Notes: generated by a model from the sequence alone, not told the origin. A stretch of DNA of 11,844 nt from Thermoplasmata archaeon (GCA_030040035.1 JASHUJ010000209.1:1-11844), one strand, 5' to 3'; positions 1-8,002 are shown, counted from the stretch's first letter. Program-made: numbers and translations.

Positions 1-324
1 GTCGGCGCGGTCGCGATCGGCTGCGTCTTCTCCCTCAGCTACGGGTTCGTCTACGCCGTGATGTACGTCCTGCCGCACTTCTGGCGCGCGGTGCCCCCCG
101 ACGAGATCCCGCTGACGATCGGGCTGTTCAACTCGATCCAGCTCGCCGGCGGGGCCGTCGTGTCGTTCCTGTTCGGGTACGTGGTCGCGGCGACGTCGTA
201 CGCGTTCGCGTGGCCCCTCCTGGCGGGGCTCGTCGCGCTGACGCTCGGGGCCCTGGTCGCGCTCCCGCCGACCCCCGCCGCGGCGGTCGGTCCTCGGGCC
301 GCGGAGGGTCCGTCCCCGCCCTGA
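1..324 (+). CDS. Membrane transporter, C-terminal part (MFS-like), 5' end outside window
   Basis: The frame is open from base 1 to a TGA at 322-324, giving about 107 residues of a protein whose start lies upstream of the window. Three hydrophobic segments are visible: roughly residues 4-25, 38-63 (containing NSIQLAGGAVVSFLFGYVV) and 68-88. A short Ala/Pro-rich cytoplasmic-type tail ends in EGPSPP. The spacing and composition resemble the last three transmembrane helices of a major facilitator superfamily permease, but no family signature survives in this fragment and the substrate cannot be named. It converges with the endonuclease III gene on the other strand, whose reading frame continues through the region encoding the last helix and tail. 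Membrane protein is fairly sure; MFS is an inference. Confidence 0.6.
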   Translation, partial: VGAVAIGCVFSLSYGFVYAVMYVLPHFWRAVPPDEIPLTIGLFNSIQLAGGAVVSFLFGYVVAATSYAFAWPLLAGLVALTLGALVALPPTPAAAVGPRAAEGPSPP

Positions 325-955
325 GGGCGAGGCCGGTCGCGCACAGATCCGCGACCGGACACTCACCGCAGCGGGGGCCGCGCGGGCGGCACAGGTTCTG
401 GCCGTGCTGGACGAGCAAGGGATTGAGCGGGATCCAGTACCGCTCGTCGACCACCGCGCGGAGCCGCGCCTCGGTCTCCTCGGGGGTCCGGGTCCGGACG
501 ACCCCGAGCCGGTTCGCGATGCGGTGGACGTGGGTGTCGACCGGGATCGCGGGGATCCCGTAGCCGAAGACGAGCACGCAGTTCGCGGTCTTCGGGCCCA
601 CGCCCCGCAACGAGAGGAGGTCCTCCATCGTCCGCGGGACGTCGCCGTGGAACCGGTCGAGGAGCTCCCGGGCCGTGTCCCGGATCACCCGGGCCTTGAC
701 GTGGTAGAACCCGGTCGCCCGGATCAGCGGCTCGATCGCGCCGATCCGCGCCGTGGCGAGGCGCCGGACGTCGGGGTAGCGCGCGAAAAGGAGCGCGCTC
801 GCGCGATCGGTGTTCTCGTCCCGCGTCCGCTGCGAGAGGATCGTCCCGATCAGGACCTGGAACGGGTCCTCCGCGTGGTCCCGCAGGTACGGTCGGCGCC
901 AATCCCCGCGGCCGTAGAACCTCGAGAGGCGATCGAGGAACGCATCCCAGTCCAT
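128..955 (-). CDS. nth: Endonuclease III (DNA glycosylase/AP lyase) with long basic tail
   Basis: This is a base-excision-repair enzyme that removes oxidised pyrimidines and nicks the abasic site. Visible hallmarks are the helix-hairpin-helix with the catalytic lysine (LRGVGPKTAN, Lys122), the catalytic aspartate in PVDTHVHRIANRLGV (Asp140), and a [4Fe-4S] cluster motif C-x6-C-x2-C-x5-C (Cys189, 196, 199, 205). The start is ATG at 955, 20 nt after the folC stop, and places the HhH domain at the usual distance from the N-terminus. The normal fold ends near residue 212 of 275. The remaining ~63 residues are Arg/Pro/Thr-rich, look unlike a domain, and are encoded antisense to the transporter's 3' end, because no stop occurs in frame until 128-130. 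The core assignment is secure; whether the tail is functional or just a missing stop in GC-rich DNA is unclear. It is the last gene of the minus-strand run. Confidence 0.9.
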   Translation of the reverse strand: MDWDAFLDRLSRFYGRGDWRRPYLRDHAEDPFQVLIGTILSQRTRDENTDRASALLFARYPDVRRLATARIGAIEPLIRATGFYHVKARVIRDTARELLDRFHGDVPRTMEDLLSLRGVGPKTANCVLVFGYGIPAIPVDTHVHRIANRLGVVRTRTPEETEARLRAVVDERYWIPLNPLLVQHGQNLCRPRGPRCGECPVADLCATGLALRAGTDPPRPEDRPPRRGSAGARPGPRASARRAPPGGATRTRTTSPRPRTRTGTTRRPRRRAGSS

Positions 956-975
956 CGCCGACCGTCCGAGCGAGT

Positions 976-2445
976 TCAGGTCCGGGGCGTCGAGCGACCG
1001 GAGGAGGGGCTGATCGCGGTTCCCGGGAGGCCGCCGATACCGGGATCGGAGAGATCCGGCTCGTTCGGGTCGTCCCGCTCCGTACGCAGGAGCTCGCCGA
1101 CGAGGTAGTCGCTCCCGACGACGAGGGTGAAGCCATCCGGTCCCGTCGCGGCCCGCCCGAGGGCGAGCCCTTCCGGGGCCGACCGGGCGACCACGACGCG
1201 GGGGAACCGGCCGATCGCGGCAGATCGCACCTCGGTCGGCGGGAGACCCCGCGCGGAGCGGACCGGAACGATGACGAGCGTCCGCGCGAGCGGAGCGAGC
1301 GCGTCGAGAATCCGCGGAACATCCTTGCCCGCGAGGCAGCCGAAGACAACGGCGCTCTCGGACGGTTCGGCGAGCGGCGAGATCTCGACGAGGCTCTCGG
1401 CCACGGCGCGTGCGCTCTCGGGCGTGTGCGCGACGTCGTAGTAGAGCTCGGGCCGCTTCGCGATCCGTTCGAGCCGGGCCGGCCAGCGGACCTCGCCGAG
1501 GGCCCGTTGGGCGATCGCGAGGTCGATCGTTCGGCCGGTTCGAACGGCGAACCGGTCGGCCGCCGCGAGGGCCAGCGCGGCGTTCCCCGACTGGAACCGG
1601 CCCAGCAGCGGGAGCGAGAACTCCGTCCACTCCTGGCCCGGCCAGCGGACGGCGAACGACTGCCCCTTTTCCGACAGCACCCGGTCGCGGACCCGGATCT
1701 CCTCCCCGAGATGCCAGACCGGCGCGCCCGCGCGCCGGCTGGCCTCCTCGACGACCCGGCGGGCCTCGTCGGGGAGCTCGCCGACGATCGCCGCCATCCC
1801 GGCATGGACGATGCCCGACTTCTCCCGGGCGATGTCCGTGAGGGTCGGCCCGAGGACATCCGTGTGCTCAAGCTCGATCGTCGTGACGATCCCCACCCGG
1901 GCGTCGAGGACGTTCGTCGCGTCGAGCCGGCCCCCGATCCCCACTTCCACGACGGCCGCCTCGACGTGCTCGCGGGCGAACCAATCGAGCGCGAGCGCGG
2001 TCGTGGCCTCGAAGAACGTCGGGTCGCGGTCGATCCGGTCGGCCGCTCGGAGCTCCTCGGCGGCCCGCTCGACGCGCGCGAGCCCCGTCACCACCTCCGC
2101 GGGCTCGATGAGCCGACCGTCCCGCTGGATCCGCTCCCGGTAGCTCACGAGGTGCGGCGATGTGAAGAGGCCGGTGCGCAGGCCGTGGGCGGAGAGGATC
2201 GCCTGCGTCATCACGGCGACCGAGCCCTTGCCCTTGCTGCCGGTGACATGCACGGCCGGGTACGCCCGCTCGGGGTGGCCGAGCGCGCCGAGGACCGCCT
2301 CGATCACCGCGAGGCCCGGGCGCAATCCGAAGCGACGTCGCTCAAAGAGTCGCTCCAGCGCCGCCCGATACGGCGCCTCGGCGGGCGAACCGGCGGGGCT
2401 CGCTGACTTGCCCCGGCCGCCCGGGGCGCGCGACGCCGCGGGCAC
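976..2445 (-). CDS. folC: FolC-like folylpolyglutamate/dihydrofolate synthase (Mur ligase family)
   Basis: This is an ATP-dependent ligase of the Mur family, most like FolC, which joins glutamate to dihydropteroate or to folates. Visible motifs, numbered from the GTG start: the P-loop HVTGSKGKGS (about residues 66-75), TSPHLVSYRERIQ (95-107), FFEATTALA, VEVGIGGRLDATNV (166-179), TTIELEHTDVLG (188-199) with the metal-binding His, AREKSGI (206-212) with the lysine that is carbamylated in the family, and YYDVAHTPESA (335-345), usually DGAHNP. The central and C-terminal Mur domains are complete. At 489 residues it is longer than typical FolC because of a ~25-residue Gly/Ala/Pro N-terminus and a ~35-residue C-terminal tail. 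The chosen GTG lies 2 nt after the mutase stop. A start further inside is possible. An archaeal relative acting on a different cofactor cannot be excluded. Confidence 0.85.
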   Translation of the reverse strand: MPAASRAPGGRGKSASPAGSPAEAPYRAALERLFERRRFGLRPGLAVIEAVLGALGHPERAYPAVHVTGSKGKGSVAVMTQAILSAHGLRTGLFTSPHLVSYRERIQRDGRLIEPAEVVTGLARVERAAEELRAADRIDRDPTFFEATTALALDWFAREHVEAAVVEVGIGGRLDATNVLDARVGIVTTIELEHTDVLGPTLTDIAREKSGIVHAGMAAIVGELPDEARRVVEEASRRAGAPVWHLGEEIRVRDRVLSEKGQSFAVRWPGQEWTEFSLPLLGRFQSGNAALALAAADRFAVRTGRTIDLAIAQRALGEVRWPARLERIAKRPELYYDVAHTPESARAVAESLVEISPLAEPSESAVVFGCLAGKDVPRILDALAPLARTLVIVPVRSARGLPPTEVRSAAIGRFPRVVVARSAPEGLALGRAATGPDGFTLVVGSDYLVGELLRTERDDPNEPDLSDPGIGGLPGTAISPSSGRSTPRT

Positions 2446-2447
2446 GC

Positions 2448-4163
2448 TCAGTACGTCGACCGCTCGCGGTACACGCCGTACACGTCCTGGAACGCGTGCA
2501 CGATCTCGCCGAGGGTCGCCCGGGCGCGCAACGCGTCCAGGACCGCCGGCATGGTGTTCTCCTCGGGCGACTCGGCGACGCGTCGGAGGCGGTCGAGCGC
2601 GGCGGCGTGCCGGCGCGGGTTCCGACGCGCCCGCAGCGCCGCGAGGCGCCGGGATTGGCGGCGACGCGCCTCCTCGGTGATCCTCAGCCGAGGCACACGG
2701 ACCGGCTCGTCGACGGAGTACGCGTTCACCCCGACGACCTTCGCCGTGCCGCTCTCGACGGCGCGCTGGTAGCGGAACGAGGCCTCCTGGATCTCCCGCT
2801 GGAAGAAGCCGCGCTCGATACCGGCCACGACGCCGCCCAACGCGTCGATCCGGTCGAAGTACTGTCGGACCGCGGACTCGACCTCGTCGGTGAGCCACTC
2901 GACGTAGTAGCTCCCCCCGAACGGGTCGATCGTGTCGACGAGACCGGACTCGTTGGCGAGGATCTGCTGGGTCCGCAGCGCGATCCGCACGGCGTCCTCG
3001 CTCGGCAGTTGGATCGCCTCGTCGAATGAGTTCGTGTGCAGCGACTGGGTCCCCCCGACCACGGCCGCAAGAGCCTGGACGGTTGTCCGGACGACGTTCA
3101 GTTCGGGTTGCTGGGCCGTGCACGAGCAGCCAGCGGTCTGCGTGTGGAACCGCATCCAGAGCGAGCGCTCTTTCTTCGCCCCGAACTCCTCCCGCATCAC
3201 GTCGGCCCAGATCCGGCGCGCGGCCCGGAACTTCGCGACCTCCTCGAAGAGGTCGTTGTGCGAGTTGAAGAAGAACGAGATGCGCGGGGCGAACTCGTCG
3301 ACGTCGAGCCCCCGGGCCTTCGCCTCGGCGACGTAGGTCCGGCCGTCGGCGAGCGTGAAGGCGAGCTCCTGGACCGCGGTCGAGCCGGCCTCGCGGATAT
3401 GGTAGCCCGAGACGGAGACCGGATTCCAGCGCGGGGTCGACCGCGCGGCGTACTCGATCGTGTCCGTGACGAGCCGGAGGGCGGGCCGGGGGGGGTATAG
3501 GAACTCCTTCTGCGCGATGTACTCCTTCAGGATGTCGTTCTGCGTCGTCCCGCCGAGTTCCGCGAACGGCACGCCCGCGCTCCGACCGGCCAGGAGGTAC
3601 ATCCCCCAGACGATGTTCGCCGGGGCGTTGATCGTCATGCTGGTCGTCACCCGGGCGAGCGGGATCCCGCGGAGGAGCCGTTGCATGTCGTCGAGCGAGC
3701 TCACGTTGACCCCGCACTTCCCGACCTCGCCGAGCGTCTCGGGATCGTCGGCGTCGAGGCCGTAGAGCGTCGGGTCGTCGAAAGCGATCGAGAGGCCGGA
3801 CTCTCCGTGCGCGAGCAGGTAGTGGAAGCGTCGGTTCGTATCCTCGGGCGAGCCGAACCCGGCGAACATCCGCATCGACCACACGCGGCCCCGATACATC
3901 GTCGGGTGGATGCCCCGGGTGAATGGCGGCTGCCCCGGGTAGCCGATCCGATCGAAGGACGACTTGGCGTCGCCGGGCGCGTAGACGCGCTCGACGGGGA
4001 TCCCGCCGAGCGTCTCGAACCGGGCCTTGCGCTCCGGACTCTTCGCGACGGCGGGGTCGAGGACCTCCTCGGTCCAACGACGCCGCTCGAGTTCGATCGC
4101 GTCGGCGCCGGCCCTGGGAAGCGCCCCGCGCGTGACCGGTTCGGCCGCCCGACTCGACGCCAT
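2448..4163 (-). CDS. B12-dependent acyl-CoA mutase large subunit, isobutyryl-CoA-mutase-like pocket
   Basis: This is the TIM-barrel (substrate-binding) subunit of the methylmalonyl-CoA mutase family, 571 residues, about the normal length for the separate large chain. Motifs: YPGQPPFTRGIHPTMYRGR (75-93), MFAGFGSPEDTN (99-110), GLSIAFDDPT (123-132), QNDILKEYIAQKEF (208-221), SVSGYHIREAGSTA (250-263) with the catalytic His255, and FHTQTAGCSCTAQQP (339-353). There is no cobalamin-binding DxHxxG domain, so it needs a separate small subunit, which is not in this window. Pocket residues aligning with Tyr89 and Arg207 of methylmalonyl-CoA mutase are Phe100 and Gln218, as in isobutyryl-CoA mutase. The two pairs have the same 118-residue spacing, and Gln218 to His255 is 37 as in the reference. 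The ATG at 4163 is preferred over a GTG at 4199 because a TATA box covers 4199-4204 and GGACAGGGG precedes the ATG. Confidence 0.9.
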   Translation of the reverse strand: MASSRAAEPVTRGALPRAGADAIELERRRWTEEVLDPAVAKSPERKARFETLGGIPVERVYAPGDAKSSFDRIGYPGQPPFTRGIHPTMYRGRVWSMRMFAGFGSPEDTNRRFHYLLAHGESGLSIAFDDPTLYGLDADDPETLGEVGKCGVNVSSLDDMQRLLRGIPLARVTTSMTINAPANIVWGMYLLAGRSAGVPFAELGGTTQNDILKEYIAQKEFLYPPRPALRLVTDTIEYAARSTPRWNPVSVSGYHIREAGSTAVQELAFTLADGRTYVAEAKARGLDVDEFAPRISFFFNSHNDLFEEVAKFRAARRIWADVMREEFGAKKERSLWMRFHTQTAGCSCTAQQPELNVVRTTVQALAAVVGGTQSLHTNSFDEAIQLPSEDAVRIALRTQQILANESGLVDTIDPFGGSYYVEWLTDEVESAVRQYFDRIDALGGVVAGIERGFFQREIQEASFRYQRAVESGTAKVVGVNAYSVDEPVRVPRLRITEEARRRQSRRLAALRARRNPRRHAAALDRLRRVAESPEENTMPAVLDALRARATLGEIVHAFQDVYGVYRERSTY

Positions 4164-4198
4164 CCCCTGTCCTGGACCCTCCCTAGGGGTCCCGGGCA

Positions 4199-4204
4199 CT
4201 ATAA
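4199..4204 (-). promoter_or_regulatory. TATA box for acyl-CoA mutase gene, overlapping upstream stop codon
   Basis: On the minus strand the bases read CGAAAGTTATAGTG, an archaeal BRE/TATA-like element in otherwise very GC-rich DNA. It lies about 40 nt before the mutase ATG, which predicts a transcript start near 4176 and a leader of roughly 13 nt. The last three bases of TTATAG are the TAG stop of the methyltransferase gene. This suggests that the mutase, folC and nth can be transcribed independently of purS-purL. The assignment rests on composition and spacing only. Confidence 0.5.
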
Positions 4205-4996
4205 CTTTCGAGGTCGAGGGTCGACCGGGGGGGACGCCACCCGAAGGCCCACGAGATCCGTCCGACCGCGCCGCGCGACCCGGGCGCCGATCGAGCGGGC
4301 GAAACGCGGGAACGCCGATCCGGTCCAGACGGTGTTGTCGGCGAGGACGATCGCGCCGGGCCGGAGGCCGGGACGGACCGTCGTCAGCTCGAACGTGAGA
4401 TGCCCCGGCGTGTGCCGACTATCGTGGAGGAAGAGGCCGATCGTGTCGAGCGAGCGGACCAACGGCGGCAGCAGGGTTTCGCTCGCGCCCAGGCGAAGAT
4501 CCCAGCCCGAACGCAGGTCGTCCGGCACGGCCCAGCCGGTCGCGCGGCCGGGCGGGAGGGCGACCGGCGACTCGGTCCGACCGAAGCGCGTTCCCCGCTG
4601 GGCGGTAGGTAGGTCGATCGAGTGGAGGGTGCCGCGCCGGTTCCGGCGGAGGGCCGCGAGGATGTGGGCCGACGATACGCCGCTCGAGACCCCGGTCTCG
4701 ATCACGTGATCCGGTCGGACCCAGCGGACGAACGCGTACAGCTCGAACGGGGCGCGGAACTGCGCGTAGTGGGCGCGCCCCCCAGCGCGATGGCGCGCCC
4801 GGATCTCTGTCTCCACCGGCACGAGTTCGGTGAGCTCCGCGAGCACTCGAGAGAGTTCGGAGGCCGGGGCGCCCGTGAGCGCGGCCAGCCAGCGGAGGTT
4901 CACGCGCGCCCGAACATCGCCGAGCGCGCGCACGGCGCGGTCGACCGCCCGGCGGGCCTCGAATGAAATGCGGGGAAGCTCGGTCCGGGCGCTCAT
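4199..4996 (-). CDS. Class I SAM-dependent methyltransferase (Methyltransf_24-like), substrate unknown
   Basis: 265 residues. An N-terminal helical region (about 1-80) precedes a Rossmann methyltransferase domain. The SAM-binding motif I is VIETGVSSGVSSAHIL (about 104-119), with the acidic residue of the next strand in LHSIDLP. Further along, LFLHDSRHTPGHLTFEL, then a glycine-containing turn and IVLADNTVW, match the pattern of the TylF/Methyltransf_24 type, in which His/Asp residues of this region often bind a metal. The ATG at 4996 overlaps the TGA of the diphthine-ammonia ligase gene as ATGA, and GGGGGCAAC precedes it, so translation is probably coupled. It is not a Dph5-type enzyme, so its neighbour does not by itself identify its substrate. 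Methyltransferase is confident; the target is unknown. Confidence 0.75.
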   Translation of the reverse strand: MSARTELPRISFEARRAVDRAVRALGDVRARVNLRWLAALTGAPASELSRVLAELTELVPVETEIRARHRAGGRAHYAQFRAPFELYAFVRWVRPDHVIETGVSSGVSSAHILAALRRNRRGTLHSIDLPTAQRGTRFGRTESPVALPPGRATGWAVPDDLRSGWDLRLGASETLLPPLVRSLDTIGLFLHDSRHTPGHLTFELTTVRPGLRPGAIVLADNTVWTGSAFPRFARSIGARVARRGRTDLVGLRVASPPVDPRPRKL

Positions 4997-5688
4997 GTTG
5001 CCCCCGGTACCGGAGCTTTCGGCTCGAGATGCGCACCCTCGACCGTCAGTCGGGCCGTGGCCCCGGTCACGGCGGGAGCGGTGCGGTCGATCACGAGGCG
5101 CGCGCGAAAGAACGGCGCGTCGACGACGAGGGTCTCGAACTCGCCCCCCTCCCCCGCGACGTTGATCCGGCGCACGGTTCGGCTGCGCCGGACGAGTTCG
5201 TCGAGCAAGGCGGGGTCCAAGCGACGTCCGAGGAGGTCCGGGGTCAGCGCCTCGGCCGCGAGATGGACGAGACGGATGTCGAGCCCGGCCGCGATCTCCT
5301 CGCGCACCACGCGCTCGGGATCCTTCCGCCAGAGCGGCGCGTAGACGCGGCGTCCGACTTCGTCCCCGACGCGGACGACGCGGGCCCATTGATACGAGGA
5401 CTGGATCGCCCCGACGACGACCGGCCCCCGGTCGCCGGCCAGCGCCCCCCGGAGCGCGGCGAGCTCCGACGCCTCGCCGGATCCGTCCACGCGCACTGCC
5501 CGGTGGCGTTTGCCCCAGGCAGCGGCTTGCAGGGCCACGAGATCGAGGTTCGGGGTATGGAAGAGGAGCGAGTCGTCCTCGGTCGGGCGCAGCGTGACGA
5601 GCTCGTCCACCGGCCAGCCTTGGGTTTCCGCAAGGTACGCGGCGTAGATCGAGTCCTTGCCCCCCGAAACGAGCGCGGTGACGGTCAT
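4993..5688 (-). CDS. dph6: Diphthine-ammonia ligase (ATP-binding PP-loop family)
   Basis: This enzyme makes the final amide of diphthamide on elongation factor 2, using ATP and ammonium, in the cytoplasm. The 231-residue protein has the family order of motifs: the PP-loop SGGKDSIYAAY at about 8-18, LLFHTPNLDLVALQA (41-55), a PLWRKDPERVVREEI segment (118-132), HLAAEALTPDLLGRRLD in the middle, and GEGGEFETLVVDAPFF (about 180-195), the C-terminal signature. Length matches archaeal members (about 220-240). The ATG at 5688 puts the PP-loop at the very N-terminus as expected, 7 nt after the purL stop. The 3' end overlaps the methyltransferase start by 4 nt. Confidence 0.92.
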   Translation of the reverse strand: MTVTALVSGGKDSIYAAYLAETQGWPVDELVTLRPTEDDSLLFHTPNLDLVALQAAAWGKRHRAVRVDGSGEASELAALRGALAGDRGPVVVGAIQSSYQWARVVRVGDEVGRRVYAPLWRKDPERVVREEIAAGLDIRLVHLAAEALTPDLLGRRLDPALLDELVRRSRTVRRINVAGEGGEFETLVVDAPFFRARLVIDRTAPAVTGATARLTVEGAHLEPKAPVPGAT

Positions 5689-5695
5689 CGATCGT

Positions 5696-8002
5696 TCACG
5701 GCAACCCGAGGTCCGAGCGCCAGCGACGGTAGAGCACGTCGAGCGGGAGGCGAGCCAACGTACGTCCGCCCCAGCGGAACGTACCGGTATCGGCCGTGAC
5801 TTCGCCGAGCGGGGCGCAAGGAGAGCGGAGGAAGGCGCTCTCGAACCGCCGTTCGGCGCCCGGCGCGATCTCGACCACGAATCGGGAGGCGCCCTCCGCG
5901 GCGACGGCGATGCCCGGCCCGGCGAGGCCGGTCGCCTCGAGGTCGACCGAGAAACCGGCCGCGCCCCCGAACGCCATCTCGCACAGCGCGACGGCCAGCC
6001 CGCCGTCGGAGACGTCGTGGGCCGATCGCACGACCCCGTCGGCAGCCAGTTTGCGCAACCCGTCCCCGAGCATCCGTAGAGAAGCCGGATCGGTGGGGGG
6101 CAGCCGCAGCCCGGTGCGTCCCTCCCGCCGCGCCCAGAGCGAGCCGCCGAGCTCCGGGCGGGACTCACCGATCAGATAGAGCGTCGCCCCGACGCGCTTG
6201 AGATCGCTCGTTACCGCGCGCTCGACTCGATCCACGATCCCCGTGGCGAGCAGGACCGGAGTGGGTGGGATCTCCGCATCGAGCCCCCCGTTGTAGAAGC
6301 TCACGTTACCGGACGGAACCACGAACCCGAGGGTCCGGGCGGCCGACGCGAGCGAGTCGGTGACCGCGGCGAAGTCGCCCAGCACGCGGGGATCCTCGGG
6401 GTTCCCGAAGTTCAAGCAGTTCGAGAATGCATCCGGCCGGGCGCCGACCGCATAGAGGTTCCGGGCCGCCTCCTCGACGACCATCGCGGCCCCTTCGGCG
6501 GGATCCTCTCGGCAGGCCCACGGGTGCGCGGCCGTCGTGATCGCCAGGCCCCGGGGGCTATCCGGCCGGGGCTGCAGGATCGCCGCGTCGCCGTGCGACG
6601 ACGACTCGGGTCGACCGTGCAACGGTTTCACGACCGTACGCCCTTGCACTTCGTGATCGTAGACCCGGATGACCCCCTCCCGGGAGAGCGAATCGGGGGC
6701 GAGCACCAAGGACCGGACGAGGTCGTCGAGCCCCTCGTTCGGGATCGAGGGGGTCTCGCCCTTCGGACGGCGGGTCGCGCGATGCGGCCGGTTCCGTGGC
6801 GGGGGAGCGACGCGGAAGCCCACGCGCAGATGGCCCGCGGGCTGCCCGTTCCAGCCGAGCTCCTCGTAGGGGCCCTTCGTCACTTCCCCGATCGCGGTCG
6901 CCGGCACGTCGTAGCGCCGGAAGACGGCGAGGACCCGATCGACGTCCGTCGGGCGCACGTCCAGCAGCATCCGCTCCTGGGACTCCGACACCCAGACCTC
7001 CCAGGGGCGGAGTCCCGCCTCCCGCCGCGGGACGCGGGCCAGGTCGATCCGGGACCCGAAGCCCCCGGCGTGGACGAGCTCCCCCGACGCGCTCGCTATG
7101 CCGCCGCCGCCGAGGTCCTTGAGCCCCCGGACCCAGCCCCGATCGAAGACCTCGAGACAGGCGTGGATCAGCGGCTCTTTCATGATCGGGTTGCCCAGCT
7201 GGACCGCCCCGCGCGACTCGATCTCGCTGCGGTCCGTCAGCTCGCGAGAGGCGAACGAGACCCCTCCGATCCCGTCCCGGCCGGTGAGCCCGCCCGCGAG
7301 GACGAGCGTGTCGCCGACCGCTCGCGCTCGATTCGGAAGGAGTCGCCGCCGGGGCAGGAAGCCGACGCAGCCGACGTTGACGAGTGGATTCACGACGAAC
7401 GAGGGGTCGAAGTAGATCCCGCCCGATACCGTCGGCACCCCCACTCGGTTCCCGTAATCGCGGATCCCGGCGATGACCCCTTCCGCGAGGTACCGGGGGC
7501 TCTTGACCCCCGGCGGGAGCCGATCCCGGGGGAACTCGAGCGGTCCGAAGAAGAGCGGGTCCGTAAGCGCGATCGGTTTCGCGCCCACGGCAAGGACGTC
7601 GCGGAGGATCCCGCCGATGCCGGTCGCCGCTCCACCGTACGGCTCGACGGCCGAGGGGTGGTTGTGCGACTCGATCCGGAGCGCGTAGGCGTACCCGTCC
7701 TCGAACGGCAAGACTCCGGCATCCCCCGTGCCGAGCACCCGGCGCGGCGGGTGCAGCGAGCCGAACGCGCGTTTCAGATACGGCCGGGAGGACTTGTAGC
7801 TGCAGTGCTCGCTCCAGCTCTGGGCGAGGCCGGCGAGTTCGACGTCAGTCGGCTCCCGCCGCTCGGTTCGGAAGTAGGCCCGCAACCGGGTGAGTTCGAC
7901 CCGGTCGAACCCAAGGCCGCGGTCGCGCGACATCGCCTCCAGCGAGGCGATCGTGGACCGCCGGACCGGGACGGTATCGACCCCCGCGGCCCAGTCGGTC
8001 AT
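5696..8002 (-). CDS. purL: Phosphoribosylformylglycinamidine synthase subunit PurL
   Basis: This is the fourth step of de novo purine synthesis: FGAR + ATP + glutamine-derived ammonia gives FGAM. The 768-residue protein is the small-type PurL that works in a PurL/PurQ/PurS complex. Motifs: SWSEHCSYKSSRPYLK (62-77) with the catalytic His, ESHNHPSAVEPYGGAATGIG (111-130) of the ATP/FGAR site, NCLNFGNPEDP in the second half, PSGNVSFYNGG, and AHDVSDGGLAVALCEMAFGG near the C-terminus. Both AIRS-like halves are complete. The ATG at 8002 is 4 nt after the purS stop; it gives a slightly longer N-terminus than usual and Met24 is an alternative. The glutaminase subunit PurQ is not in this window, although it is often next to purS. 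Confidence 0.96.
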   Translation of the reverse strand: MTDWAAGVDTVPVRRSTIASLEAMSRDRGLGFDRVELTRLRAYFRTERREPTDVELAGLAQSWSEHCSYKSSRPYLKRAFGSLHPPRRVLGTGDAGVLPFEDGYAYALRIESHNHPSAVEPYGGAATGIGGILRDVLAVGAKPIALTDPLFFGPLEFPRDRLPPGVKSPRYLAEGVIAGIRDYGNRVGVPTVSGGIYFDPSFVVNPLVNVGCVGFLPRRRLLPNRARAVGDTLVLAGGLTGRDGIGGVSFASRELTDRSEIESRGAVQLGNPIMKEPLIHACLEVFDRGWVRGLKDLGGGGIASASGELVHAGGFGSRIDLARVPRREAGLRPWEVWVSESQERMLLDVRPTDVDRVLAVFRRYDVPATAIGEVTKGPYEELGWNGQPAGHLRVGFRVAPPPRNRPHRATRRPKGETPSIPNEGLDDLVRSLVLAPDSLSREGVIRVYDHEVQGRTVVKPLHGRPESSSHGDAAILQPRPDSPRGLAITTAAHPWACREDPAEGAAMVVEEAARNLYAVGARPDAFSNCLNFGNPEDPRVLGDFAAVTDSLASAARTLGFVVPSGNVSFYNGGLDAEIPPTPVLLATGIVDRVERAVTSDLKRVGATLYLIGESRPELGGSLWARREGRTGLRLPPTDPASLRMLGDGLRKLAADGVVRSAHDVSDGGLAVALCEMAFGGAAGFSVDLEATGLAGPGIAVAAEGASRFVVEIAPGAERRFESAFLRSPCAPLGEVTADTGTFRWGGRTLARLPLDVLYRRWRSDLGLP

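Noticed and set aside
128..1871. Long minus-strand open frames of about 500 codons spanning nth and folC in other frames
   Set aside because: They are very Arg/Ser/Pro-rich, lack motifs and are explained by high GC. Only the segment containing the endonuclease motifs (from ATG 955) is a gene.
976..4077. An apparent 1033-codon fused frame joining folC to sequence inside the mutase gene
   Set aside because: The part upstream of 2445 is out of frame with the mutase and has Arg-rich nonsense composition; the mutase is encoded there in another frame. No fusion is supported.
2448..4163. Mutase truncated because it lacks the B12-binding domain
   Set aside because: The length and C-terminal end match the separate large subunit found in many archaea and bacteria, where the B12 domain is a distinct protein.
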